DNA of 64,000 nt from Pelecanus crispus (Eukaryota; Chordata; Aves; Pelecaniformes; Pelecanidae): contig NC_134656.1 of assembly GCF_030463565.1 (NCBI RefSeq), forward strand, positions 67,001-131,000. Reading direction: 5' to 3'. The position numbers were made by a program, and so were the translations under genes. The notes beneath the pieces are model-generated. The model saw only the letters and a program-made list of their open reading frames with translations, was not told the origin of the DNA and searched no databases. Of the stretch, positions 52,101 to 64,000 are shown one piece after another. The stretch's first letter is position 1. Each line of letters starts with the position of its first letter.

Positions 52101-55100
52101 GATTCAATACGGCCTTTGTGGCCCTTAATGAAACATTAATGTAGTCAATACAAAGGCAAAGCTACTCCTGTAAAACACTGTCTCAGCTGTTCTGATCAAC
52201 TGGTGAGAATATTTCTGTTATGACATGCAGCAGTAGCCATTCTGGAGAGTTGTCTGGGGAGAGTTTCTGCAAAAGGATTTTTTCACCCTTCTTAATTTCA
52301 GAGACGTCAATTGGCCAAGCTTATGCAGAACTGAGCCCTCCCAGGAGTTATCTTTCTACTGCTCACAGCTTCTAAGAGGTGCCCATGAACAGCCAGCTAA
52401 AGCTGACAGGCAGGTTTTACTTTCCAGCCTTCATGGCTACGTATATTCATTTGCTTTTGTGTCAGTGTCCTGGTTTCAGCTGGGACAGAGTTAATTTTCT
52501 TCCTAGTAGCAGGCATAGTGCTGTGTTTTGGACTTAGGATGAGAATAATGCTGATAACACACTGATGTTTTAGCCGTTGCTACGTAGCATTTATACTAGT
52601 CAAGGACTTTTTCAGCTTCTCAGGCCCTGCCAGGTGCACAAGAAGCTGGGAGGGGGTGCGGCCAGGACAGCTGACCCAAACCGGCCAAAGAGATATTCTA
52701 TACCATATGACGTCATGCTCAGTACTGAAACTGCGGGGAGTTGGCCGGGGGGGCAGCGATCGCTGCTCAGGGACGGGCTGGGCATCAGTCAGCGGGTAGT
52801 GAGCAATTGCATTGTGCATCACTTGTTCTGTATATTCTTTTATCATTATTATTATTATTTTCTCTTCCTCTGCTGCCCTATCTCAACACACGAGTTTTAC
52901 TTTTTTTCCTCTGATTCTCCTCCCCATCCCACGGGGGGCAGGGGGAGGTGAGCAAGCGGCTGCGTGGTGCTCAGTTGCCAACTGGGGTTAAACCATGACA
53001 GTCAAAATTGGCATTTAGGTTAGACCTCACTTCCTCCTCTTGTGTATCTTTGCCCTCCTCAGCTTTCCTAAACTGTATTTACTGAGAGCAATTATGGCTC
53101 CATTGCACTATATCCAGCATGCATGAGATCTCTGACCATGTCATCTTTCAAAGCAGGATCCTTGAAAGAAAGGCAGGTGTATAAAAAAGCACTGAAGCTG
53201 CTTGGTGTGAGAAGCGCTGGAAAAAGAACCAAAATTACAAGACCTAGAAGACGATCTTCAGTAGCACGGAGACAAAATACGACACAGCCTGCACAAAAAC
53301 CCAGTATCTCAGGGAAGCTGATCCTTGGTGCATCTCCTGTAATTGGCCAGGATATCCTCCTTACCTTGGCACTCAGGAACTTGATCTCAGATTTCAAGAC
53401 CATAAAGGTTAAACTGAGGGCCTCAGCCATCCTCTACACAAGAAAACCAAAGGCAGAGATTCTGCAGTTGTATAGGTCTATTAAACTTGGATCTGAAGAA
53501 GGTAATTTTAATTTTATTACAGCTTAGGACAAGACATAGCTTTGGCTTGTGGCCAAATCACATGAATGGCTCAAGAAGTGCATGACCTGCAAATGGTTGG
53601 AGGTTAAGGCTATTTAGGGGAAGAGAAACATATATATTTGCCCTGTCTTAAGCAATTGCTTCTGGGCACTGTCAAGAAAGGATACTGAGCTGGGTGACCT
53701 TTTGTCTGACCCAGCGCAGCCGCTATTAGTTCTACATTATGACCTCTTTTGCTAAGAGAGAACAACTAAGACACACATCAGAGACAACTCAGCTACCAGC
53801 TCCCCATAAGCAAAGTATAAAGACAGATTAAAGGGGGAAACGTAAGCCTATGTCTTTTGTAGCAGTAGGACAGTAACTACAGACTGCAGTAAGAGCTACA
53901 CTACCTGCAGATAGTGGCCTTTGCCCTGCTTTTATAGGGACAGTGCTGAAAAATGAGACGTGTAGCACAGATGAATATGACTACCCTCTCAAGCTAACAC
54001 ACAACACATTATAACTCTTTCCACTGTTCCAGCAGTAGGTGAACGTTTTTTCTGAAGGCACTGAGATCCATCACCTTCTTCACTGGCACAGACACTCTGA
54101 CTGTGCACCCTCTTTAAGGCAGAGGCTGAACAGCTGCATCAGCAAGAGCATTTAAACCAACCCATCTTTTCACTTCTGCCTTCTTTGCAAGGAAGGAGCA
54201 TTAAATGCCCAGCTTCAGATAAATTAAAAAATCACCAGCAGGGGTTGCCACATATATCCATCCTCAGAACTGTCCAGCTACCGAACTGTACCTGATCATT
54301 TAGTGTTTGATGTGAATGTAAGCAGAAGTCACCTATGAGCATCACTCGTGTCTACTGGCTCTCAACACCCACAAATGGACAGCCCCAGGGTGACAGCATC
54401 CTTACTCCTTAAAATACAGATATATGACAGATACGTGGCACTTAGAAAAAAGACGAGGGGGAAATTCTGTTTCTATTTCCATTCCAGTGAAAGAGATTTC
54501 ATTCAGGATCTCCTATTCCCAGTACAAAAACTCTCTGATGGATGACAGGAAGATCCTAGTGACTGCTGTGTGTGAAACCAAACAGGGAGCCTCGCTTCTA
54601 GTGGAGAAGGATATTGTACTTCAGGATCCTCTTCTCACCATCAAGGTAAAAGCTAGTCCCCTTTGTGTCCCTACAGAGACGTGTTGAGAAGAAGCAACTA
54701 GAATCCTCACTGCGTCTACTCCTCATGGGAAGGAGTGTGGGAAGCAAGATCATTCCTGATGGTGATTTTTCTTGTTGCCCTAGTAATAGGCCATATGACA
54801 CAAGTGAAATTTTTTACACTAAGGAAAAGCAAACCCTTCCAAGGCATAGCTGTGCTATGGTATTCTCGCTAGTGCTTGTTGACATGGCACTGATAAAAGT
54901 TCTCAGTGTTACGAGGGTTACAAGGTAAGATTATCTCGATAGAGACAGACAGACAGACAGAGAGAAACAGAGAGACAGGGATGTAGTCCATATCTAGGCC
55001 TCCACTTTTGTCAGGGATGTCTGATCATTCTCTTCCAGTTTATTTAGGAAGCCTGATTTTTACCAAAGACATCTTTACTGACTAGGTGACAATGCCTGGG

Positions 55101-57896
55101 GCTGTGAGACTTGTTATGACTAATACTCAAGGAAGTTCTTTCACCTTATCAGGAAAACTGGCACTTTTCACCTTCTGTAACATCTTCCTAAATGATTAAT
55201 AATTAGAACTGGAGGCTTTTGGGGTTTTTTTTCCACTTAAGACTGACTTCTGACAAATACGGTACAATGGATAAAAAGCAATTTTTAGCCTACAGGAAAG
55301 ACCACGCACTATGTCTGCCCGGGGACAGTCCTGGGTTTGCACGGCCCACCACACCCACATAAACCAGCTTAACTTGTTTCGGACAGTTCAGCACATTCAC
55401 ATGCTGTATCAGACATGGGATCACATGCTATCTGCCTGCTGTACTGTAAAAAACATAGAGGAAGTATGATAATTCACAGAGTCTTTCAGAGCCTCCGGAC
55501 TAGATTAGCTATCCCAAACCACTCTGTCAGTAGCATACAGGAAAAGCAAGGTTACACACAGGAATAGAAAAGTTTGGATTTTTGTAGGCCTGGTGATTTA
55601 TGAATACCAAATTCCAGTGAGTAAAAAGCCTTCTGTGCTGTATCATGCAGATTAGAGAGTCAGCTTATATAGGGCAGGCACCTGAACTAATTACTTCAAT
55701 TCAGTAACTAAGTTTCAAGAAGGGTTTATGTTTCTGCTGACTGAAACTTCTGTATAAACATACAGTCAATAATAGGTAAATGCAATTGGGGTGCTGGACT
55801 TCTCCATCAATGAGTATCACATTAGCTAGAAAGATAACCAGATATGCCAATTCCATTTTATCTCAGTCAAAATAAGGTAATGAGTATGTTTATTTGCTAC
55901 TTGGCATTCTGGTTTTTTGCCTGAGACGCCACAATTTACCTCTGTCTCACACCTCCAATGTTTTCTAATCCTAAAACTTTCATTTAGCCTAACTAAAGCT
56001 AATTTGACTTAAGCTGCCTACAGTAGTTAGCCATATATGCCAAGTTAACACTTGTATTCTCATTCCGTTCTCGCTCTGGTAAGTATCATATACTATGTTA
56101 CACATAACACCGCACACTGACCTAGTTAAAAAGTTACATCTAAATGGTAGATTCTACAGTAGTTTGTTCTTTCTCAGCCACACTGGATGGCTGATTCAAG
56201 CCTGAACTCTGATGCCCAAAAATATGTACATGTATTAATTCCTGGCTCGCTCCCGTCCAGGAGAACCTGAGAGGGTAAGTGGTTTGCAATGGGAATGAAA
56301 AGAGAAAAAAACATGAGAAAGAAGTGAGACTAATGCCATGGCTGAGCAGAATGTTTTCTCTCCGTAGGTCCTTGGTCCAACAGTGGTACACAAGGCTGCT
56401 GATGTGCAGGTCACGTTTACCAACCCACTGTCTGAAGCGGTGACAGACTGCGTGCTGAGGGCAGAAGGCAGCGGCCTGCTCAAAGAGCAACTCAGAATCA
56501 AGTACGTAAATGCTATCTGACTAATAACTCGTTCACTTTGGTGGGAAATCTGCAATAAAAAGTGGATTTTTAAAAAAGATTCTGTCAACCTCATGACTTT
56601 TGTTTGCACCAACCTTGGACAAAGTACCATCATGTCAGTACTCTCCATATACGAGTTGGAGTTTTTTACATCTCCTTTGCTGAGCTTTGAATTGCAGAAT
56701 GCTCAGGGAGTGGAGAGATGGCCTGCTTTTAATGACAGCATGTAAATCAGAGTGCTGCAGTTAGTGACTGACTTATATAAAGGGCAAAAATTTAAAAACT
56801 TTCTTCTTTTTGTGGTTTGCAAACGGAAAACCAAACAATCCTTGACGGGTAAGAGAGAAAGTGACAGTATCTTTTTTTCTTTCAGATATTAAATTACTAA
56901 AGAGCCAGGACATATACTATAACGAAATGCCTTAAAAATGTGTCCACTGATATCATACCAGTAAGAAAGTGTTCTCCCACCTCCTCCATGGTTATTTTTA
57001 AAAACCTTTTTTAAAGTCTCTGAAATATTTATGCTGGGGGAGTTAGCACCAAAAAACTGTGAGAGGAAAACAAAAAAAGATAGCAAAAGATGGATAATGA
57101 TGTGAATCACTAAGGCTTCGTTTACATTGAATACAAAATTCAGGTCTAGATCCTGACCTTGAACCTTAACTTGCCTTACCAGCGTTGGTATTGCTCAGCT
57201 TCAGTACCACCTCAGAGCAGAGAGGCCCTTTTCCCCCACTCTCTCTGTTTCCTGGTGCTACTATCAGTCTCCTTGCGTTGGACAGCCAAGCGTAATTTCT
57301 AACTATGGACAAACTATCAACAGGTAATTACATTTACCACACCAAAATACAGCATGAGCATATCTAGAGTACTATAAATGTTGTGAGTGTTGAGGGTAAT
57401 ACATACAGTTGGATTTGAGCTCTTCTAAAGATAACCTTTCTGATCATTCCTCAGGTACTCAGTACGTTTTGCCCTCATGATACAACCCTTAATTCTCTAT
57501 CATAGGTTGAAAACTGCAACTATTCCATCACATCCATTATAGCTTGATTAGTTCTTCAAGGATAGTGTTGTGGGGGCTGTGAACATGGAAGGTTCCATCC
57601 ACCTGTGCTAGGAGCATGCAAACACAGGAGCCACGTACTCTGACTCTTCCTTTCCATACTGTCTTAATATTTGGGGACTCTGAAGAATACATAGCAAGAA
57701 TTTTTCAGCTGCTTGAACTTAAAAATGTATTCTCTCTTTTAGTGTGGCAAGAATGGCCCCCATGGAGAGCTCCACAGTCCAATTTGAAATCGTTCCCTAC
57801 AAGAGTGGCACCAGGCAGCTTCAGGTGGACTTGGTTTGCACCCTTTTTTCAGACATTAAGGGATTTGCGATGCTTGATGTGGCTCCTGCTCAGTGA
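40107..57896 (+). CDS. TGM6: Transglutaminase 6, 13 coding exons
   Basis: This is the TGM6 orthologue; the mammalian protein is a Ca2+-dependent cross-linking enzyme expressed mainly in the nervous system (human mutations cause spinocerebellar ataxia 35). Coding exons are 40107-40113, 43035-43208, 44053-44292, 44806-44924, 46105-46233, 47430-47607, 48452-48587, 49640-49743, 51707-51949, 53157-53501, 54488-54645, 56368-56501 and 57743-57896. The sum is about 706 aa, equal to human TGM6. Diagnostic agreement includes [22 protein letters not shown], a long basic linker before the first barrel (462-482) and the barrel-2 [10 protein letters not shown]. The triad is C273, H331, D354 and the tunnel tryptophans are W237 and W328. 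The first exon (ATGGCGG followed by GTAAGT) mirrors the human M-A-G phase-1 micro-exon and has a perfect donor. In the third calcium loop the usual second Asp is Asn (HDRNINLS). Confidence 0.95.
40415..40600 (+). mobile_element. MIR-like ancient SINE, TGM6 intron 1
   Basis: The order GATTTGGGCATC... then CCCAGGCTCTAATCCC, GGCCTCAGACAGGTCACTTG and GCCTCTGGAGATTCCCATG resembles the MIR core ('gaatcctggctct', 'gaccttgggcaagtcactta', 'ctctgagcctcagtttcc'). It is old and partial and was recognised by eye, so another tRNA-derived SINE cannot be excluded. Confidence 0.5.
50036..50690 (-). mobile_element. CR1 LINE 3' fragment with reverse-transcriptase C-terminal remnant, TGM6 intron 8
   Basis: On + it opens with ACATAGAATAGCTAAAGTTG and GGAAGGGACC, the reversed CR1 3' end, and continues through the whole avian CR1 3' part up to CCTTGCTGCAAGGGCACATT. 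The minus strand still reads an almost uninterrupted reverse-transcriptase tail with the motif [15 protein letters not shown], so this is the youngest-looking CR1 in the window. It is 5'-truncated. Confidence 0.9.
52466..53000 (+). mobile_element. Solo LTR of an avian endogenous retrovirus, TGM6 intron 9
   Basis: The element begins TGTCCTGGTTTCAGCTGGGA and ends GGGTTAAACCATGACA, the ends of a widespread bird LTR family. Flanks GTCAG and GTCAA are a near-perfect 5-bp target duplication, pointing to an ERVL-type insertion. It is 535 bp, in sense with TGM6, and looks like a complete solo LTR with no internal region. It is younger than the related copy at 12772-13291 but not recent, given the mismatch in the duplication. 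Confidence 0.85.
53570..53745 (+). mobile_element. Decayed CR1/L3-like 3' tail, TGM6 intron 10
   Basis: GGCACTGTCAAGAAAGGATA then CTGAGCTGGGTGACCTTTTG and TCTGACCCAGCGCAG match the old amniote CR1 tail ('cactgtcagagacaggatactgggctagatggaccattggtctgacccagtatggc'). The part upstream of 53660 is a guess. Confidence 0.55.
54939..54977 (+). repeat. (GACA)n / (GAGA)n microsatellite in TGM6 intron 11
   Basis: GATAGAGACAGACAGACAGA is followed by GAGAAACAGAGAGACAGG. It is a short simple repeat. Confidence 0.8.
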
Positions 57897-58027
57897 TAAA
57901 CCTGTACATCAGTTTGGTTTTGTCTCTGTTTATGAGACTGGTGCAGTGTTCATACGTTATTATGACTGGGGGCACAGAAATGCAGACTACTCAGCCAAAG
58001 TAAAGTGATGTAATAGGAATGGAAATG

Positions 58028-58033
58028 AATAAA
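58028..58033 (+). terminator. TGM6: Poly(A) signal AATAAA of TGM6
   Basis: The canonical hexamer lies about 130 nt downstream of the TGA stop at 57894-57896 and is followed by a TGT/T-rich stretch near 58050-58075. It is the likely transcript end. Confidence 0.65.
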
Positions 58034-58059
58034 AAGGTACTACACACTATACTGTAAAG

Positions 58060-61000
58060 ACAGTGTCATCTTTTTCATTCCCTAACCTGTTTTATGGACC
58101 TTCATGAACAGAATTACTAGTGAAAATCATTATATAATTTAACTTGAAGGAGTGGATCAAGTGTGATCGTTTTCAGCATTAGAGCCTGTAGCAATGGTAG
58201 CAGCTAGATTTCCAAGGAACACCATTTAAAATCACTGATTTTGTAAGCTTCATTGAATATAATTTAATTATACTCACTAAATACAGTTTTATTCAGTAAT
58301 AGCCAAAGTAGTACTATCCAAGTAGCTGACATAATTCAATTCTAGAATTAAATGTATCATTTCATCTAAGTACTAGAAGGAAAATACAGTAGTAAGATAT
58401 AGCAGTGTTACAACAGAACTCTCTTCTTACAACTGGAAAAATGAGAAGCTATTCAATAAACAATACTCTTTAATTCACAGTTTCCCTATTCAGATCATGA
58501 TTTAATCATGTGATAAATTATAAATAATGAAATATTCAGCAAAGAAATGACTGGGAGTAACAGTACAAAAGCAGATAAAAGAAACATGTCCTTGACTAAG
58601 GAGTGGCAAATGCTAGAGCATCTGAAATAATAACAGGCTGGAATAGCTGCTCCTGAAAACAGGCATGAAGCAGAACATCGTTAAACATTAAATAGGTGAT
58701 CTGTCATCTGGACTAAGACACATTTATTTACACACATAGCTCCTCACACATGCACCACTGTCTCAAAATGCGCGGAGTTCTTTCTGGATGAACTAAATGA
58801 ATCAATGAAACTTCTCCAACGATAAAAGGATAAATCATTACCACAGCCAACCTCAAACCAAAACACATTACATTTCTATCACTGATACACTATAGTTAAG
58901 CACTATGCAAATTTTCATGTATACACATCTTAAAAATTCACCTCCTCATACAGCCTCAATTATCACTTACTTTAGTTGGCTCTACCAGGGAAAAAAGAAA
59001 AGCGTTTGGTTCTTGAGAGGGGGGGGAAAGGGTATTTAACAAGGAAAATATACTGTAAGATATGTCTTATAGCCCCTATACTATGGGTTTAACCCCAAAT
59101 CTTGTTCAGCTGGCTACATCTCTACAATCACCCTCTCCCAAAGAAGCTTCTGGATAATAAATTTGGCATTTTAATGTAAAATTGTATTTGAACCAGCTGA
59201 CATTTTAGCAGCAGCTTCCATGACATTTCTTGTCGGATAACACTGCATTCAGGTATGGCAAACCCACAGAGGAAGGAATATATGGAAATTCTCATGCAAG
59301 TCACAAAATATTTTGAGGAAATAGAGATGTCATAGCAAGTGTATCAGGAGTACAAGTGCACAAGTAAAATCTCCTCTCTTCCAGGAGCATAATGTTTTAT
59401 CCAAGTCTTAAACCTCCATTTGCTAAAGTCTCCTTCTTCTATCAATCACATACGCAAAAGTATAATTCCTAGCGTCATCTAAGACAATATAACCTTTAGA
59501 GATACATTATTTAGGTAGTTACACAGATATACATAGCATTCTTTTAAAAGATGTGGTAAGAAAAAGTCTGCCCCAATTTACTCTTTCTAAAGAGCACTAA
59601 AAGGAAAATATCAAGAACTTTTATTTTACAGGTGGTTAGGTCTTTAGGACATGAGAAATGTTAAGAATTCATAGGAAAAGAGAACATTGTACTCAAAAAA
59701 AAAAAAAAGTCATTCTGCATTCATCTAAACAGAGTACATTTGGTTTTCGTGTGTCTAAGAAAACATGACTGCAACTGGCCCCATGCAGTAGTGGAGCCAC
59801 AAATGCCAGAATAGCTACCAACAACTCAGAAAAAAAAAAAAAAAAAAAAAAGAAAAAAAGTGTTAATTTTAAAAAGAGTTTTACAGGAAAGGAAAAACTG
59901 GTTCCTGTTCCCATTAGGCAGAAGGGAAAAAAAGATGTAGCTGATGTAATGAATAAGTAAATTTCTCAATACCCTGACGACTTAGGTTCTCAGTTTCACA
60001 AAGTAGCTCCAGAAACAGCTTCAGACAAAGCCAAAACCGATACCTATATTGTTTTGTTTATAGAAATTACCTAAATACTTTCTATTATAACTATTCTAAC
60101 TTAAGCACAGCTAAAACGTTTCAGGACTTGTATGTAACTCTGAGGCTGACTGCTATGTTTCATTGCATTTTAAATACAAATGACAGACAAGACAAAGGTG
60201 CCGGTTTGGAAGATTCCTTGCAGGAAAAACTGACTGAGCTATCATACTGGCCCCACAGCAAAGGACCGCGAACTGTATCCTCTTCATAAGGAACTGCAGC
60301 AATTGCCTTGGACTATTTACAAAGGCTTTGCTAAGCATAAACATGAGCAATTCCCCAAAGAGAAAAATTAATGTGTGTGGAGACCCACTTTACAGTGTTC
60401 TCTGGCTTTGCAATCTCATTCTGTACTAGTCTGAATGTATTCCAGGACTAATAGGCAGTAGTAGTGATCAGAAGCCATAACCAACACAGGCAAACAGTCA
60501 ATGCATTGGTCCTAATTATTCTGGCATTACACGTTTTGATAAAGTTGGAGTGGGGGCTGGGGGAAAGGTTGGGTGCTTTCACTTTGCTCCAGGTCAGAAA
60601 CATCTCACTGTACTACCAGGAGAATTGTTCTACAAGACCACTCGAGAAAAAGCAGCCTATGACATGTATTTTTGTTTTGTACTGGCACTGCCTTCAAGGC
60701 TGTTACTTGCCCATGCCTGCTGCCACAGAATTCACCCAGCCCTTTATCTGTATCTTACAAAACCATTTTATCTACCCTCCTAACTTATGTCAGAGGAAGT
60801 TCCACCTGTTTCCTTTCATGCAGGTATCATAAAGCAGACAGAAAAAAAAAAAGACTGTTTTTTCTGTTTGCAAAGGCAGATACTTTGCAATACTTCCAGA
60901 AGTGCTCAGAAAGCACAGGATGGGAAGAAAAGGCTCAGGACAATATAATCAGAAGGATGTATGAAAATTCACAATTAACAGTCACACATCCTCATTCCAC

Positions 61001-62850
61001 AAAGCTGCTTAAAGTAGATCATCATCCTCCATGAGGAAGGCATAATGCCACTCATATCTAAATCCCAGCACTACGCCCATTTATTCCTTGCAGAGGTATA
61101 GTTTTATGCTAAGCCAAAATATCAACGATCTGAACGTTCCTAAGAGACAATTTGACCTTTTCCTCCTGGCAACACCTAGTACTGTCTGGTAATGCAGTCC
61201 CAACTTCCCCCAGAAAGAATGTTTCATGGACACAAACTGACTCGGTGACACAGATTAAGCTGAGGTCTCATTTAAATTTCTTTGATTTAAAGCCAACAAA
61301 ATCTTCAAAACATGTAAACTATTTTATTCCATCAATTAGAATATTTTGCCACCCACTCATATACTTACAAGTGACACGGAAGCTTGTCAAAACTAGTCAG
61401 CCCAGAGAGACTGGAATGAAGATTGAAAAGGACACACATACGCGCACACAGGAATTCAGATTTCTCCAGGCAAAGGAGAGGGAAATAGGTAGCTTTGCAC
61501 CTAGCAATTAAGTCTTGCAGGATCTTGGAAAGTCAGGGTATACAATCCTCCAGCCTTAGAAAAGGCCTTGAGGTAGTGATGGTATTTCACAAAAGCTCAT
61601 TAAATCTTGCAAGAATGCAGACTGCCATTACGTTTAACACACAGTACAGCCAAGCCATTCAAATTCCTTCAGTATTTCTTCTTAAATACAATCCAGGAAA
61701 TTATTTCAGTCAGTGTTTGTCACACACGCTTGGAATGACCTCATCCGAATTAACTATTTGTAAATCAAGCCTGCTGTTCAAAGGAAAATCAGCCCTAAAG
61801 CTTGTGCCAAGTTCCAAGCTTTGCAACACTTGGGGTTGATGGGTTTTCAGGGTGTCAGCATTATTAACTTCCCTCAGCAACCACACCCAGTTCAATTCCC
61901 GTGTTAAATGCGGATCTGGCCAGTGCCATGTACGAGAAATACACATTCTTCCTGTGTTAGACATAAAACAACTGTTCAATTAAACTAATGATTATTACAA
62001 AGAAAAATGTGTAAGTGCCCAAGGAAGGATTTAAATAGCTTTTGCCAAACCTACAATCTTTACACATCCCTTAGTCAGAAGTCAATGGGAGTTGGTGGAG
62101 TAAAATATGGCTAATTACCAGTATTTTTCTTTATAAATATGCAGTTTAAATCTGAACATGCCCAAGAGGCTGACCCAGCCCTAATTCCATTCTGATCACG
62201 CAAAAAAATCAAGTGAGCGCTAGCTGATATGACACATTCATACTATGAATTGGTCTTGAAAGGCATTAAAATCAGCCTCCAGGATGGTGACTGTTTCTCC
62301 CAACCATTCTGTTCTCCGGATCTAAGTTTCTAGAGCCTCGATTCAGGCAGTCAATTAAATTACTACCCATTTACAGTTAAAACCAAACCAAAACAAACAG
62401 AAATAGCCAAAGTTGGTAGTTTCAAGTCACTTGGTTCTGTCACCACAGCTACACTGCTTTACCACTTGGTATCTACCACTCTTGTGTACTGAATGTGGAG
62501 GGCACTGCTCACTATAAAAGACAAAACAAAAGGCACAGCGTAAGCATTTCTTGTTGCTCTAAAGAAACAAGAAATTCCACCAAAAAGGAAAATTCACATT
62601 TAATTCATGGATGTGCCATGTCAGAGCTGGAAATGCAGACACAATAGAAAGGGAACTTAGATGTATGTATTTTTGGATCACTACACTCAGGAAAAGACCC
62701 AGTTATTAAAGATGCTCATGTAACATTTTAAGCTTCTGTTTCTATAGGTAATAAAGATGATAAAGATTTTTATGGATTTATGTTTGGACCTGTAAAACAA
62801 CAATAATCCCAAGCACTATAAAGACAGTAACACAGTAATATCCAGGCAGG
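58060..62850. other. Downstream flank of TGM6, no gene recognised
   Basis: This is AT-rich DNA with poly(A) tracts at 59696-59708 and 59830-59851. Several open frames of 60-122 codons around 60460-61840 overlap in different phases, lack splice signals in useful places and show no known domain. I see no exon of SNRPB, the gene I recall lying downstream of TGM6 in human. Confidence 0.5.
59830..59851 (+). repeat. A22 homopolymer
   Basis: A run of 22 A is followed by G and A7. It may be the tail of a lost retroelement, but no body is recognisable. Confidence 0.85.
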
Positions 62851-62899
62851 ATGGATACTTTCAAGGATCCTAGGGATCACTTTTCCTTTAGATTTCTAT

Positions 62900-63510
62900 G
62901 AGCATGTCAGGGATGTAGTGGATACAGAACAGTGGCAACACTTGCCTAGACCTGGATGAAGTTTTTCAGAAGCAGCAATGCAGGAAGTGAGTGCAAAAAG
63001 GGTACAAGATCTGCTCATGACATAAAGCCATTTAAATTACTGATGACTAAAAAACTATGAGGAACTTCAGAGGGTCCCAAATAAGGCAAAATAGATGACA
63101 ATACAACAACCAGTGAATTCAGTTTGGTAAATGCACCGTAGGAAAGCAATTTGTAGTCAGCCATCATGCAGAATGTTACATCGGCCATATCAAGTGCAGA
63201 AGGAGACCTCAGCACAAACAGCTCAACCGAGATTACAGCACCTTGTGTTTCTATGATTGCCACTAATAACATGTTAGACTGCAAAGTAGACAGGAGGGGA
63301 CTACTACAAAGAATACTTATCATTAACAGGAACTCTCAGAGTGATATTAAATTATGACATACTCAGTCTTGAAAATCATCAACTGTGAGATGATGCCTCA
63401 CTCACAGGGGTGAAGCTCATGCACATTCTGCTGAGGCACCTGGCCTTCTGTACTGTCAGAGACCAGATTAGACTGAATGAACCTCCATTCTAATTCAGTC
63501 TAGCAAGTTG
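62900..63510 (+). mobile_element. Ancient CR1/L3-like LINE fragment
   Basis: The right end, CTGTACTGTCAGAGACCAGA then TTAGACTGAATGAACCTCCA and TTCTAATTCAGTCTAGCA, follows the old CR1 tail ('ctgtcagagacaggatactgggctagatggaccttggtctgattcagtatggca'). Upstream, TTGCCTAGACCTGGATGAAG and the following AAGGAGACCTC fit parts of the reverse-transcriptase 3' region. The copy is very decayed, and the left edge is uncertain. Confidence 0.5.
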
Positions 63511-64000
63511 TACACGCTTATGCTTTTGTTGCATTTTAGAGACAAGTATAGGTTTGGACGTGGTTAACTGAGTGAGTGAATGTTAATTCTTACTGACTCC
63601 TTACAATGAAGAAGGGAATTCACTTGGTTGATTTCATGGATCTTGTGCGCATGAGGTTACACATGCTAACACTGATGTTAACAGTATTGCAGCCTCAAGT
63701 ATGGAGGTTGAAATCAGCATAAGCAGAATGCTGGTCTATTACAACTGTAGTTTTACAAGCAATGGTACGTATCAGAAGCATGATTAACGTGTTAAATGCA
63801 TGAGCAAATTATGCTCACAGCTAGCAACTGTACAGGACAATGGACTGGAATACATATTATAATAAAGGTCAGCTTGAGCTCACATGCTTCAACTTCTTGG
63901 ATAAAGGGAAGCCTGAAAAATAAACCGGGTATCAAGTTGATTTGGTGACTGGAGAGATCAGTGAGAAGGACTTACAGGAGAGGCAGATTTTGCAGGGAAA

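Noticed and set aside
60464-61839. Cluster of overlapping open frames of 114-122 codons downstream of TGM6
   Set aside because: They lie in competing phases, show no known domain or codon-like pattern and lack exon borders. They are most likely chance in low-stop DNA.
63015-63323. Minus-strand open frame of 102 codons
   Set aside because: It overlaps the decayed CR1-like piece at 62900-63510, lacks splice or start context and has no recognisable domain.
1-64000. tRNA, rRNA, microRNA hairpins or a non-transglutaminase gene
   Set aside because: None could be supported by eye. A tRNAscan or Infernal run would be needed to exclude small RNAs.

Overview
This is a vertebrate, almost certainly avian, genomic window. 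It holds spliced genes with short introns and strict GT-AG borders. Several decayed CR1 LINE pieces carry the typical avian 3' end (read on the opposite strand), and two LTRs belong to a bird endogenous-retrovirus family. Bacterial features (operons, ribosome binding sites, CRISPR) are not expected and none are seen.

The window is dominated by three tandem, same-strand (+) transglutaminase genes: TGM3 (about 4575-18310), an additional TGM3/TGM6-type paralogue (about 21895-37478) and TGM6 (about 40107-57896). Each can be read as 13 coding exons with identical intron phases. They give proteins of about 692, 696 and 706 residues with no stop or frame break. All three keep the catalytic Cys-His-Asp triad ([21 protein letters not shown]) and the two tunnel tryptophans. 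TGM3 and TGM6 match the human proteins in length and in diagnostic stretches. Their order and orientation match the human TGM3-TGM6 pair as I recall it. The middle gene has no mammalian counterpart that I know of; it is the most interesting item in the window.

Layout: 1-4.5 kb is upstream flank with no recognisable gene. 4.6-18.5 kb is TGM3, with a CR1 in intron 5 and an old solo LTR in intron 9. 18.5-21.9 kb is a spacer. 21.9-37.8 kb is the middle gene, with CR1 pieces in introns 3, 4 and 7. 37.8-40.0 kb is a short spacer ending in a TATA-like promoter. 40.1-58.0 kb is TGM6, with a MIR-like SINE in intron 1, a CR1 in intron 8, a better preserved solo LTR in intron 9 and a CR1 tail in intron 10. 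58-64 kb is AT-rich flank with poly(A) tracts and one ancient CR1-like piece near 62.9-63.5 kb.

The three enzymes should all catalyse calcium-dependent cross-linking of protein glutamine to lysine. The family's known roles are cornified-envelope and feather/hair-type cross-linking for TGM3 and a neural-biased role for TGM6. The role of the middle gene is unknown. First coding exons are tiny (7-10 nt) and were placed by splice-site and phase logic, so those starts are less certain than the rest.
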